Shown: positions 23,435-35,113 of the stretch, in pieces
Layout of the letters: each line of letters begins with the position of its first letter
Numbering within the stretch: position 1 is the first letter of the stretch
Assembly: GCA_016584305.1 (NCBI GenBank)
Contig: JACEEZ010022681.1
Span: 50,001-114,000, forward strand
Origin: Chionoecetes opilio
Lineage: Eukaryota; Arthropoda; Malacostraca; Decapoda; Majidae
DNA length: 64,000 bases
Direction of reading: 5' to 3'
Notes under the pieces: model-generated
The model's database searches: none
Seen by the model: only the letters and a program-made list of their open reading frames with translations
Told to the model about the DNA's origin: nothing
Position numbers and translations under genes: made by a program

Positions 23435-24502
23435 CTGTAATAGAGGCGTTTTGGTTAAGGTTATAGAAACTATATATCGCCATAATTTTAATTTCCTAAT
23501 TTCTTTTGTGGACCTCTGAGATTGTTCATAAAATTCTTATGTACATATTCATATAATTAATTTAAAGTTGGTTTCGTGCCTTATAATGAGGTAACAACAT
23601 ATTTTTGTAAAGTTTTGTTGATGTGGCCATATACGTCAAGGGATGAATATATATCGGTTTTTCCACATGTGTATGAATATTTCTTGATCTATAGTTTTAT
23701 TTAAATACTCCCAGTGGTCACCAGCAAAGGTTTTAAAAGAAAAAGAAGCCCAGAGTCTTCCCAGACCAAGACCCAGACCGTATTCTGTATCTTTTAATAG
23801 CAGATAAATCTGCTAATTTGACTTTACAGCTATATATATATGACTTTACGATGGTGTGAGTTCATATAAGGAATAATATTAATAGAGTTCCTTATATTAG
23901 TCGTGCTGATTGTTATTTACCCTATACATAACAGATTCATGCAATGGTTATAAGGGTTGATAATTGTGAAATATAAGCAGTTGTACGCGTATAATCTGTA
24001 AATAAAAATACATTAGACATACATTAACTCATATTTGTTTCTTAGATAGTGAATAGTTCCTGCATACATGATTTAAGAGACGAAACATAACCTTCTGTGC
24101 CCAATTTGTTCCTTTGCGCCTGTAGTCTCTGTCGATGGGAACCGTAATCTCTATGACGAAAATCTTGATTTGTTGTTTTCATACCTTTGCTGGTGACCAC
24201 TGGGAGTATTCAAATAAAAGTATAGGTCAAGAAATATACATACACATGTGTAAAACCGATATATATTCAATTCATCCTTTGACGTATATGACCACATCAA
24301 CAAAACTTCACAAAATATGTTGTTACCTCATTATAAGGCACGAAACCAACTTTAAATTAATTATAAGAATATGTACATAAGAATTTAATGAACAACCACT
24401 CGTACATGAACAATCTCCGAGGTCCACAAAAGAAATTAGGAAATTAAAATTCTGGCGATATGTAGTATCTCTATCCTTAACCAAAACGCCTCTATTCTAG
24501 GA
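23435..24502. mobile_element. Foldback element with about 300-bp terminal inverted repeats
   Basis: Arms about 23,435-23,733 and about 24,185-24,502 are reverse complements, beginning AATAGAGGCGTTTTGGTTAAGG and matching over nearly their whole length with scattered changes. The 450-bp centre carries no coding sequence. Long TIRs with a non-coding core fit a MITE or foldback transposon. Flanks show no definite duplication. Confidence 0.82.
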
Positions 24503-24610
24503 CGTACATCTTACCATCTTAATAAACTTGTGTGCGAACTTAGTGTTTGGTGTAACCCGTTTCTAGCTAAAGAGAATACTACAATAGTACGGCCCTAGGT
24601 GTCTTGAAGA

Positions 24611-24955
24611 CACCTTCACCTCCCTTTCCTTTCTTCTCTCCTTCTCTCATTCCATCCTTTCCTCCTCTATTTCATCCTTGATCGAGACAGACACATAGGA
24701 GCCAGGAACATATATATATATATAAGCTTCCAGCAATTACTTGAACTATCAAAGGCTTTCAATGGGAGAAATATACATGTAAAGTTGTCTACACCCTCCG
24801 CCTGACGCCGCCTCCTTGGAGACGAGCAGACGGATGACACCTTCACCTCCCTCTCCTTCTTTCTCTCCTTCCCTCATTCCGTCCTTTCCTTTAATTCATC
24901 CTTTATCGAGACAGACAAATAGGACTCACGAACAAATATATATGAACTTTTCAAT
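24611..24955. repeat. Tandem pair of ~110-bp pyrimidine-rich blocks
   Basis: CACCTTCACCTCCCTTTCC... through CGAGACAGACACATAGGA... (24,611-24,720) is repeated at 24,838-24,955 with modest divergence. The 23,069-type repeat lies between them. The stretch to 25,213 contains no supported gene. Confidence 0.7.
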
Positions 24956-25213
24956 GGCTTTCCCATTGTTAAAACTGTCTGCCCAAATATGCATGTATAG
25001 TTGGCAACAGAGTTGGCGGAAGAATACTGTCACCCTCATACTCAGCTGTGCCCCTCCCCCAGGTGCCTCCCCATTCATAGATACCTAGCTAGCCCACTGC
25101 CCAGTACTGTATTTATTTATTTTGAGTTTATTTATATAATCATAATAAATTCTTGGGGGTCGATAAATAAACTGGATTTCCAGAAGGGGTCTGGTGTGTG
25201 TGTGTATATATAT

Positions 25214-25870
25214 TGTTACGCCCTCGACCTCACCACACACTCCAGGTGTCTCTGTGAGGCTGATAGGCGTTACAGACCACTGTTTGACTTACCTAAACAG
25301 CGAAAGAGTTCGGTATGTTAGTGTGAAGTGAATTGTATATTAGTCCACGTCTTTAATCAACACAGGCGAAGGAAACACTTCTGATACACCTTTCTTGCGT
25401 TTACTGAATAAAATCCTGATACAATTACAGAGTACAAAAACACGTCAACAACCCCCGGCCTATTCCGCGGCCGTCGCAAGGAGACGCACAACAGTCACAA
25501 CACCAGTACCATCACAAGCACACCACAGGCACACCACAGTGCCACCCCAGGGGCAACTTCTCTCCCAGGAAGTCCCCACGATCCCCGCCCTCCGCGACTG
25601 CCTTTCCCGGCAGGGGCGCGCGTCTGTCCCTCAAGACGCCCAAATCCTCACTGGGTGAGCTAGGAAGGAGGCACAGTGTCTCCGTCCTTTTCGGCCCACC
25701 CCCAGCATCCCACCCGGCACCCACCCACCCGCATTCAAGGTTGCCTCCACTGGCACCTCCAGTCACGCGCTGCCTCAACTCTCAGTTCATACATATAGAC
25801 ACACACAACACCACACAACCATCACAGGCCTCCACCACCTCCCCCACCACTACCTGCATAACATTGCCAC
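25214..25870 (-). mobile_element. 3' LTR (left copy)
   Basis: The inner terminus is TGTTACGCCC at 25,214. Homology with the right LTR runs through the CCTATTCCGCGGCCGTCGCA block to about 25,655, then lapses where the right copy has a deletion or rearrangement. A short TTCATACATATAGA match resumes near 25,785. The far boundary is therefore estimated. It abuts TATATAT on its left side. Confidence 0.65.
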
Positions 25871-25964
25871 CCCTTTTATAATGTGACCAGTGGCGTACCG
25901 GGGGGGGGCATGCGGCCATGCCCCCCCCCCTTTGCAAAGAATAAATTATAATATATAAATATAT

Positions 25965-26071
<107 letters not shown>

Positions 26072-26131
26072 TATATATATATATATATACAGTATATATA
26101 TATATATTATAATATATAAATATATTTATAA

Positions 26132-26721
26132 TCTATAATAATATAAGCGAAAGTGTGTGTGTCTGTGTGTGTGTGTGTCCGCTCTAGGTTCCACCCCCCG
26201 TGGCGGAATTCCATCATATGGCACAGTTTTGGAACCAGGTTGACCAGGGGAAGGTTTTAAGCCCACTTATGGGATGATCCGATCACTTTTATATATTTTT
26301 TATTTTTAGTAGCCAATTAGCGAGAATTGTGAGAAAAAAAAGTGGGTTGCGAGAATTGAGGAAACCTTGATGTAGGGTGATGGGTAATGGGTGAGTGAAT
26401 GGGTGGGGTGATGGGTGAGTGAATGGGTGGGGGGTGATGGGTGAGGGAATAGGTAGGGGGTGATGGGTAATGGGTGAGTGAATGGGTGTGTGGTGATGGG
26501 TAATGGGTGAGTGAATGGGTTGGGGGTGATGGGTAATGGGTTGGCGTTAATACATACATTTCTACATCCATGATTTCAGGAAAGTTAGAAGGGGCTATCT
26601 GGAGAGTCTGTGTTTGGTGGGCCGAAGGCCAACCAAACACAGGTGGTGGGCCGAAGGCCCACCAAAAGCCTTCCGCAGGAGCTAGCCAAAAAGTCCGCCC
26701 GGAGGGCGGCTTTGCGGCTAG
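26132..26721 (+). mobile_element. Non-autonomous Helitron, copy 1 (590 bp)
   Basis: Begins TCTATAATAATATAAGCG and ends CTAG, preceded by a GC hairpin (CCGCCCGGAGGGCGG, about 26,695-26,709) ten bases upstream. It lies between A and T, as Helitrons do, and has no terminal inverted repeats or target duplication. A short stretch of the 33-bp GGG-rich repeat sits in the middle, followed by GGTGGGCCGAAGGCCCACC hairpins. No Rep/helicase is encoded. Confidence 0.85.
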
Positions 26722-26891
26722 TATATAAATATATTTATAATATATAAATATTATAATTATAATATATATAATATATAAATATATTTATAATATATAAATA
26801 TATATATAATATATATAATATATAAATATATTTATAATATATAAATATATTTATAATATATAAATATATTTATAATATATAAATATATTTA

Positions 26892-28284
26892 TCTATAATA
26901 ATATAAGCGAAAGTGTGTCTGTCTGTCTGTCTGTCTGTGTGTGTGTGTGTGGTGTGTGTGTGGTATAGGTTCCGCCCCCCGTGGCGCAAACACCTCATAT
27001 GGCACATTTTTGGAATCAGGTTGACCAGGGGAAGGTCATAAGCCCACTTATGAGATCATCCGATCACTTTTTTTTTTTTTTTTTTTAGCAGCCTATTAGC
27101 GAGAATTGTGAAAACAAAAGTGGGTTGCGAGAATTGAGGAAGCCTTGATGTAGGGTGATGGGTAATGGGTGAGTGAATGGGTGGGGTGATGGGTAATGGG
27201 TGTGGGGTGATGGGTGAGTGAATGGGTGGGGGGTGATGGGTTGGGGGTGACGGGTGATGGGTGAGGGAATAGGTGGGGGGTGATGGGTAATGGGTGAGTG
27301 AATGGGTGTGTGGTGATGGGTAATAGGTGAGTGAATGGGTGGGGGGTGATGGGTAATGGGTGAGTGAATGGGTGTGTGGTGATGGGTAATGGGTGAGTGA
27401 ATGGGTGGGGGGTGATGGGTAATGGGTGAGTGAATGGGTGTGTGGTGATGGGTAATGGGTAAGTGAATGGGTGGGGGGTGAGTGAATGGGTGGGGGGTGA
27501 TAGGTAATGGGTGAGTGAATGGGTGTGTGGTGATGGGTAATGGGTGAGTGAATGGTGGGGGGTGATGGGTAATGGGTGAGTGAATGGGTGTGTGGTGATG
27601 GGTAATGGGTGAGTGAATGGGTGGGGGGTGATGGGTAATGGGTGAGTGAATAGGTGTGTGGTGATGGGTAATGGGTGAGTGAATGGGTGTGTGGTGATGG
27701 GTAATGGGTGAGTGAATCGGTGGGGGGTGATGGGTAATGGGTGAGTGAATGGGTGGAGGGCGATGGGTAATGGGTGAGTGAATGGGTGGGGGTTGATGGG
27801 TAATGGGTGGGGGGTGATGGGTAATGGGTGAGTGAATGGGTGTGTGGTGATGGGTAATGGGTGAGTGAATGGGTGGGGGGTGATGGGTAATGGGTGAGTG
27901 AATGGGTGGGGGGTGATGGGTAATGGGTGAGTGAATGGTGGGGGGGTGATGGGTAATGGGTGAGTGAATGGGTGTGTGGTGATGGGTAATGGGTGAGTGA
28001 ATGGGTGGGGGGTGATGGGTAATGGGTGAGTGAATGGGTGGGGGGTGATGGGTAATGGGTGAGTGAATGGGTGGGGGGTGATGGGTAATGGGTGAGTGAA
28101 TGGGTGGGGGGAATACATACATTTCTACATCCATGATTTCAGGAAAGTTAGAAGGGGCTATCTGGAGAGTCCATGTTTGGTGGGCCGAAGGCCCACCAAA
28201 CACAAGTGGTGGGCCAAAGGCCCACCAATAGCCCTCCGCAGGAGCTAGCCAAAAAGTCCGCCCGGAGGGCGGCTTTGCGGCTAG
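26892..28284 (+). mobile_element. Non-autonomous Helitron, copy 2 (1,393 bp, expanded minisatellite)
   Basis: Same TC...CTAG ends, same GC hairpin before the 3' end, same A/T insertion context and same unique segments as copy 1 (CCCGTGGCG..., ATTTCTACATCCATGATTTC). The 800-bp length difference is almost entirely expansion of the internal 33-bp repeat. The conserved ends and variable core place the tandem array inside the mobile unit, not in the host. Confidence 0.87.
27140..28105. repeat. 33-bp minisatellite with four GGG tracts per unit
   Basis: The unit is TGATGGGTAATGGGTGAG... with variants GGGTGG and GTGTGG at its end; I estimate roughly 29 units. Each has GGG runs separated by TGAT, TAAT and TGAGTGAAT, giving G-quadruplex potential on the plus strand. 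Since 33 is divisible by three, two long minus frames (372 and 340 residues, repeating His-Ser-Pro-Ile-Thr) stay open; neither is a gene. Confidence 0.93.
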
Positions 28285-28500
28285 TAATATATAAATGTAT
28301 TTATAATATATAAATATATTTATAATATATAAATATATTTATAATATATAAATATATATGATAATATATAAATATATTTATAATATATAAATATATTTAT
28401 AATATATAAATTATTTATAATATAAATATATTTATAATATATAAATATATTTATAATATATAAATATATTTATAATATATAAATATATATATAATATATA

Positions 28501-28709
<209 letters not shown>

Positions 28710-28771
28710 TATATATTCATATTTTGGCCGCCCCCCCTTTTTAATTTTCTGGGTACGCCACTGAATGTGAC

Positions 28772-29585
28772 CGTCCTCGGTCACCAATGACACTACCATT
28801 AGCACTTACTATTAAGAAAATACAGAAACATAGCAACATAGCACATGTACAATCAATAATTAAATTTCCTCATGTTCATCCATGACATAATCCTCTCACC
28901 ACAACACACATGGAGTAGACCACATGCCTCACACCACCACACTACTCCACATCACCACCACCACATCACCAAACCCTCCACCATAACAGCCTCCGCCACA
29001 CCACCACACCACACATGAAGTGGATTAAATGCCTCCACACCACAGGGTTGCCGCTTGGCCCCTAACTAGAGGCACCTGCTGCAGCAGGGTTACCTCAACC
29101 TCCTCGCAGGCCCGACCTGACGATATACCTCCTCGCAGGCACAACCTTGTGATTATACCTCCTCGCTGGTCCAAAACCTAGCGAATATCCACCCCCCCCC
29201 TTTAACCTGTGCAGGCACACCGCACGGCGCACACCACACTCAGCTACACCCTACCCCGCGCTGCTTCCTGAGGCACGCAGACCGCACGTCACCTCCACCT
29301 CCACCACCACCATTACAACCACCACAACCACCATTAAAACCACCATTACAACCACCACCACCACCACCATTACACCCCTTAACCACACCTCTACCACACA
29401 ACATTACTACCCCAAAGCTTCACAGCTGCAAGACCCTCCATCGCCATCCCCAGCCGCCACTGCAGTGTTGGAAGGTCACACCAGGCGGCCCTCCTTTTCA
29501 CACGCGAGACACACCAGCAGGAACAGCTGCAACCTCACCTCAGGCGCCACAAACCACAGGGAATTTCCTCTACCCTTGGCTCGCC
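28772..29585. other. Internal region of the LTR element, no pol found
   Basis: C/A-rich sequence with many CAC/CCACC trinucleotides and three tandem ACCTCCTCGCAGGC-type units (29,099-29,180). I searched both strands for protease (DTG), RT (YxDD) and integrase (HHCC, D-D-E) motifs and saw none. Confidence 0.55.
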
Positions 29586-30704
29586 TCAGAGGTAACCACA
29601 GTCCAGGAGTCCACACTCCACTGGGCCCCGCAGCTCTCCCCTGTTCCACTGCTCCAGTCTCCGCAGGGTAAAGACGCCATGACCACCCGACAGACCATGC
29701 CCTCCACTGCAAGGCGCCGGTGACGGTGCGACAGGACTTAACAGCAACACGCTGTGGCTGACTCTGCCTGGTAGAGGGCACGGTGCATCCCTCCACCGTC
29801 GTAACAAGCAGTTACTGCCACCTGCAACACCTTCGGCGGGAGCCACACACTGCAAGTGTGGCTCCACTGCTCGCCATCCTCCTGAAGGCGCGGCAAAGGC
29901 AGGGATGGGGAGTGGGGACGTCCTCTTCATCCTGGCGCTCCGAGGCCTCCAATGCTTGCTGCGCGGCTTCCCCCGCTCACCACGCATGCGCCTCTTCTTC
30001 CCGTGGTTCCATACCAAAGCGAAGTGAGCGGGCCTCTTGCCCTTCCACAGTGGTCCCTTGACCCGAACCCGTCCGGGCGGCAGGCCACCGCCAAGGCCCT
30101 TCCTGCCTTTTACGCCGCTCGCCAGCGCCGCGAATCGGGCCCGACAGGCCCTCCACGACACCCCTCCACCAAACTCCGACGGTCCACGCCGCCCCATGTG
30201 GCCACAGAACGCCGCGGCGCGACGGAGGGGCGACGAAGGCGGGGCGGGGAAGCGAGGAGAGGAGCGCCGCGCGGCCGGGACGGGCGTCGCGCCGGCCTCA
30301 CAGCTCGGCGCGCCTCCCAGAAACCCACCCTCCACACCCAGCGGGTGCTTTTGCTGCCAGTCCTTATGGTCACCAGGATCCGACCGAGGACGACCAGGCA
30401 GCTCCTCTTCCTCGATGAGCTCCTGCCTCGACCTACGCTGGTCCATGGCCCTGGTTAAGGCGCTGGCCTGCTGTTCCACGGCCTGCTGCAACGTCACGAT
30501 TTCCTCTCGGCACGCCTTCACCTCCTCCCGCTCCTCCGCCTTAATGCCCTGCACCTCCTTTATCAGCTCGTTCACATTTTCATTGTTTTTCTTCATTTCA
30601 CTCATCAACGCCCTGAGCATGTTCATCACAGCCTGACTCGGCTCACCCGACATGGTAGTTGTCAAGCCTTGGTCCGCGCCGCGCCGCGCCGCCTTTGTCT
30701 TCAT
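29586..30704 (-). pseudogene. gag-like open frame of the LTR element
   Basis: The frame is open for 372 residues. The likely gag start is the Met at 30,653 (MSGEPSQAVMNMLRALMSEM); upstream codons run toward the primer-binding site. Residues 18-100 form a charged coiled coil (KKNNENVNELIKEV, EEREEVKACREEIVTLQQA). SEFGGGVSWRACRARFAALA further on resembles the capsid entry motif FDGxxSWxAYRxQF of arthropod Ty3/gypsy gags. After that point the reading becomes Arg/Pro/Gly-rich and probably out of frame; a better capsid-like reading seems to continue in another frame. No zinc knuckle is visible. Gag would form the virus-like particle. The identification rests on position and the two features named. 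Confidence 0.6.
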
Positions 30705-30789
30705 TCCGCTGAGTCAGGACCGCCTCCTGCCCGTCGGACGCCATCTTGACCGCGTGTTACACAAACCGGCTCTCACTCTAACACACTCC

Positions 30790-30808
30790 AATCCCACTAC
30801 TGACACCA
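30790..30808 (-). promoter_or_regulatory. Primer-binding site, tRNA-Leu type
   Basis: Read on the minus strand, TGGTGTCAGTAGTGGGATT begins two bases after the LTR end. TGGTGTCAG is complementary to the 3' end of leucine tRNAs (...CTGACACCA), and the following bases match the T-arm side with one likely mismatch. It fixes the element's orientation. Confidence 0.75.
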
Positions 30809-30810
30809 AC

Positions 30811-31252
30811 TGTTACGCCCGCGACCTCACCACGTACTCCAGGTGTCTCTGTGAGGCTGATAGGCGTTACAGACCGCTGTTTGACGTACTTAAACAGCGA
30901 AAGAGTTCGGTATGTTAGTGTGAAGCGAATTGTATATTAGACCACGTCTTTAATCAACACAGGCGAAGGAAACACTTCTGATACATCTTTCTTGCGTTTA
31001 CTGAATAAAGTCCTGATACAATTACAGAGTACAAAAACACGTCAACAACCCCCGGCCTATTCCGCGGCCGTCGCAAGGAGACGCACAACAGTCACAACAC
31101 CAGTACCATCACAAGCACACCACAGGCACACCAGTGCCACCCCAGGGGCAACTTCTCTCCCAGGAAGTCCCCACGATCCCCGCCCTCCGCGACTGCCTTT
31201 CCCGGCAGCGGCGCGCGTGTCCCTCAAGACGCCCGAATCCTCACTGGGTGAG
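30811..31252 (-). mobile_element. 5' LTR (right copy, truncated)
   Basis: Matches the left LTR from TGTTACGCCC to CCTCACTGGGTGAG with few substitutions and a 3-bp deletion (ACACCAGTG against ACACCACAGTG). At about 31,235 it runs into a 14-bp palindrome (CCTCACTGGGTGAG and its complement) and then AT-rich DNA. It is therefore shorter than the left copy, probably through a hairpin-associated deletion. Confidence 0.75.
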
Positions 31253-31560
31253 GATTCCTCACCCAGTGAGGAATATATAATAAATATTATTACGTTATTT
31301 TCATACATATAGATTCAGATTACTCAGACCTCAGATGAAATAAACAAAAATTTGATGTAATAAAATATAGTAATAAAAAACATGTACGTATACGTATAAG
31401 AACACTGACTGATATACTGAAGGCAGCCATAACTCGACATTCGAGTTGGTCGTATAATTTGGCGACTTGTTACTAATAGGCCTTTTATATTATGCAGTTA
31501 CTTAATAAACATTCTTAATGATTTCAAACAATAAAGTTACTTTGAAATAGTACGGCCAAA
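31253..31560. other. No gene seen
   Basis: AT-rich DNA between the truncated LTR and the 29-bp minisatellite. A fragment TTTTCATACATATAGA near 31,290 may be the last remnant of the right LTR. Confidence 0.5.
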
Positions 31561-31826
31561 TCACGGTCTTCGAAGCGAGTGATGTGAGTGTGTGAGACTG
31601 TGAGTGATTATAAGTGGTGAGGTATGGGTGTATGAGCAATGAGTGGTGAGGTATGGGTGTATGAGTAATGAGTGGTGAGGTATATGGGTGTGTGAGTAAT
31701 GAGTGGTGAGCTATGGGTGTGTGAGTAATGAGTCGTGAGCTATGGGTGTGTGAGTAATGAGTGGTGAGGTATGGGTGAGTGAGTAATGAGTGGTGAGCTA
31801 TGGGTGTGTGAGTAATGAGTGGTGAC
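31561..31826. repeat. 29-bp minisatellite, left part
   Basis: Units of GAGTAATGAGTGGTGAGGTATGGGTGTGT with small variants, about eight copies. The array resumes at 33,939 after an inserted transposon. The repeat is pyrimidine-poor on this strand. Confidence 0.92.
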
Positions 31827-33938
31827 GTAGGGTACGCCGTAGGTCCAATGAAAAGTGAAATATAGATTATTTCGAATTTGGCAGGGTGTTTTCTTATGTA
31901 AAATTGAATTTTAAGGGTGGTTTGTCCTCTTCAACTTTTTGGTTTGAGCACTTCTTGCTATGCAGAAATGGACTCTTATATTTATATGCAAAACATAGGT
32001 TTTTTTTCTTTCTTTTTTCTTTTTATTTAGAAATCGAGGTCAAGCTGAATACACACACACACACACACACAACGTCCGTGTGTGTGTGTGTGTGTGTGTG
32101 TGTGAGCCAAGGCATGCAAAACATGCCTTGGCTTCTGGATTCCTCCAGGACCTTATCGCTGACGGCCACCTCTCTCCAGACATGTCGTACCTGGTCTGCG
32201 ATCCTAACAAGCTGAGGAGGCCAGGCAGGATGCCATGGCATCGGCCAGGGACCTTGACCAGGGGAAGCACCAGGGTACCAAAATAGTTGGATTGGGTTAC
32301 GATGGGAGGAAGGACAAGACCAGGGCGATGGTGCCCGACAGCTATGGGAAACTGCACCCAAGGTTGATCAGGGAGGAGCATGTGTCAGTGACAGAGGAGC
32401 CATCTGGAAGGTACCTTTGGCACTTTGTACCAGAGGACCCGGTGCCACCTGAGAAGCCTGCGTTCCAAGGTGGCTCAGGCTCTCTATGATCTGCTGGTGA
32501 CATACGACTCCACCGACTCACTGATCGTACTGCAAGGTGACTCACTAGGGCCAACACGGGCTGGAAGGTGGTACTCACGCCCATTTGTGAGAAGATCTCT
32601 GGGACGCAAGCTCTTCTGTGAGTATATGCGTGTTGCACACAAACGAGTTGCCCCTGCGCCACCTTATCACCAGCATCGACGGGCCTACTCATCTGACACT
32701 GGCTTCACGGGTCCAGTGTGCAGTCTGCTTGTCCCAGCGTGAATGAGATGCAGTACAACGCAGAGTTCAGAGGAGTGCCAGACGGTGAAGATCTCACGGA
32801 GATACCGGAGTATATCCTGGTCAACATGTCCACTGACCAGCAGGTCTCCTACCAGCTGGTCCAGGCTGTGAAGCGGGGCGTTCTCCCGTCCGAGCTGCAG
32901 GAGATCAAGTGTGGCAAGGTGTCCCACTCCAGATGGCTCACCACAGCCCAGTCGCTCGTGTACATGTGGACCAGAAAGCATGGACTGACTGGCAAAGAAC
33001 TGAACACCCTGGAAATCCTAGTCAAGTACTGCCTGCAGGTGTACTTCAAACTCTACTACGACATCAAGGTTCACCACAGACTAGAGGACGGCCCCAAGCA
33101 CATCCTCACGCAGCTCAGAGTGATGAGGTCGCAGCCCAAGAAGGTCCAAACAGCTGTGACCTTCTACGTGCGGACAGGAGCATGGTTCGCACACTCAGAA
33201 TGTGTCCTCCTCTTGCTGATGGCGAGTCAGAGTGAGGACAACCGCAGGTTCGCCGTGACCCAGATTTTGAAGCTGAGGGCTGGCGAGGGGTATGGGGACA
33301 CCAGTGTAAGACCTCGCATCACACCCAAGCTGAACTTGTCAGCCACCAGCTTGCAGACACTGATCAGCTGGCAGCCTGGCCAGGTGTACGAGCCGGCATT
33401 CACCTGTTCACTGTCCGGGGATCAGATCCAGGAGATCCTGGTCAAGCTGTACGAGGTTCCGGAGTTCTCTATCCACACTCAGAGCACCGGAAGAGTCGTG
33501 AAGCAGGTGACAGAGGCTGCGGCAGCAGTGGTGGGGCAGCAGGCCAGAGACGGGTTCATCCGGGCTCGGGCCCACCACCGGGAGACCATGCCCTGCTTCA
33601 GGTCTAAGAAGGACATGATGGACACGTTCTAGGCCAACGTAGAGGCTGTGACACTGTGATGTAGTGCCTGATGAACCAACTGATCAGAAATAGCTTACCA
33701 CGCTAGTCATTTGGAATTCATATTGGTGCATGATGCAATAAACAGGACCAACCGGACACTGCGTACTCATTTAAGCATTATTCGATAAGGGTGCAATATA
33801 AAAGTGCGATTTTGCATAGTAAGAATTGCTCAAATGCAAAAATGGAATTAGATAAAACCGTCTTAGAATTCCATTTTACATAGGAAATTGGCATGCCAAA
33901 GTTGAGAAAAAGAATTTTTGTTATACGGCGTACCCTAC
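31827..33938 (+). mobile_element. DNA transposon inside the minisatellite (15-bp perfect TIRs)
   Basis: GTAGGGTACGCCGTA at 31,827 is exactly inverted at 33,924-33,938. Outside it, the 29-bp array is present on both sides, so the insertion boundaries are clear. Nine-base flanks (AGTGGTGAC and ACTGGTGAG) agree at seven positions; because they are repeat units I cannot call a true duplication. The interior codes for a decayed protein (next entry) and has a CA/GT microsatellite at 32,050-32,104. Confidence 0.85.
32100..33632 (+). pseudogene. Decayed transposase-like protein of unassigned superfamily
   Basis: The longest open part is 32,718-33,632 (304 residues) and includes GKVSHSRWLTTAQSLVYM followed by VYFKLYYDIKVHHRLEDGPKH. 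Upstream, in shifting frames, come CVLHTNELPLRHL (32,625-32,665), a DGPT word, and GFTGPVCSLL (32,702-32,730). I remember this motif series from uncharacterised arthropod and cnidarian proteins, but not a superfamily name. Its place between perfect TIRs makes it the likely transposase. Frameshifts near 32,450, 32,600 and 32,690 kill it. Codon composition is G/C-richer than the flanking DNA. A host gene captured by a transposon is the alternative; the motif series argues against it. Confidence 0.65.
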
Positions 33939-34848
33939 ACTGGTGAGGTATGGGTGTGTGAGTAATGAGTGGTGATCTATGGGTGTGTGAGTAATGAGTC
34001 GTGAGCTATGGGTGTGTGAGTAATGAGTGGTGAGGTATGGGTGTGTGAGTAATGAGTGGTGAGCTATGGGTGTGTGAGTAATGAGTGGTGAGCTATGGGT
34101 GTGTGAGTAATGAGTGGTGAGGTATGGGTGTGTGAATAATGAGTGGTGAGGTATGGGTGTGTGAGTAATGAGTGGTGAGCTATGAGTGTGGGAGTAATGA
34201 GTGGTGAGGTATGGGTGTGGTAGTAATGAGTGGTGAGGTATGGGTGTGTAAGTAATGAGTTATGAGGTATGAGTGTGGGAGTAATGAGTGGTGATATATA
34301 TGGGTGTGTGAGTAATGTGTGGTGAGGTATGGGTGTGTGAGTTATGAGGTATGAGTATGGTAGTAATGAGTGTGGGAGTAATGAGTGGTGAGCTATGGGT
34401 GTGTGAGTAATGAGTCGTGAGCTATGGGTGTGTGAGTAATGAGTGGTGAGGTATGAGTGTGGGAGTAATGAGTGGTGAGGTATGGGTGTGGTAGTAATGA
34501 GTGGTGAGGTATGAGTGTGGTAGTAATGAGTGGTGAGGTATGAGTGTGAGAGTAATGAGTGGTGAGCTATGAGTGTGGTAGTAATGAGTGGTGAGGTATG
34601 AGTGTGTGAGTAATGAGTGTGGGAGTAATGAGTGGTGAGCTATGGGTGTGGTAATAATGAGTGGTGAGGTATGAGTGTGTGAGTAATGAGTGGTGAGCTA
34701 TGAGTGTAGGAGTAATGAGTGGTGAGCTATGAGTGTGAGAGTAATGAGTGGTGAGGTATGGGTGTGTGAGTAATGAGTTATGAGATATGAGTGTGGTAGT
34801 AATGAGTGGTGATATATATGGGTGTGGTAGTAATGAGTGGTGATACAA
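33939..34848. repeat. 29-bp minisatellite, right part
   Basis: About thirty units of the same 29-bp repeat, with phase confirmed at 34,081 and 34,110. Higher variability (GTGGGAGTAATG, GTGGTAGTAATG) than the left part. Frames such as Leu-Thr-His-Tyr strings are artefacts. Confidence 0.92.
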
Positions 34849-34988
34849 TGAAATACAATGTATTTAAATACTAATTAAAGTATTTAAATACTGTATTTAA
34901 ACACGTGAAAACTAATATATTTATAAATACAGTTCTAAATGCACAAATGTATTTAAATACAAATGTATTTAAATACTGCCCAGCTCTG
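34849..34988. mobile_element. Partial copy of the TATTTAAATAC hAT-type MITE
   Basis: Matches the right part of 35,114-35,576 including the terminal GCCCAGCTCTG. The match continues for about 65 bp into the adjoining minisatellite (to about 35,055, against 35,645). The MITE end plus minisatellite was therefore duplicated together as a block of about 200 bp. Confidence 0.8.
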
Positions 34989-35113
34989 GGTATGGGTGTG
35001 GTAATAATGAGTGGTGAGGTATGGATGTGTGAGTAATGAGTGGTGAGGTATGGATGTGTGAGTAATGAGTGTGGTAGTAATGGGTGTGGTAGTAATGAGT
35101 GGTGAGGTTTGGG

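Noticed and set aside
27140..28105. CRISPR-like array of 33-bp repeats
   Set aside because: No unique spacers between repeats; it is a continuous minisatellite in a eukaryotic transposon.
27085..28203. 372- and 340-residue minus-strand frames rich in His, Pro, Ser, Ile, Thr
   Set aside because: They are translations of a 33-bp tandem repeat inside a Helitron; the length divisible by three keeps several frames open.
30037..30636. 199-residue plus-strand frame opposite gag
   Set aside because: GC-rich antisense shadow; orientation is fixed by the primer-binding site and gag coiled coil on the minus strand.
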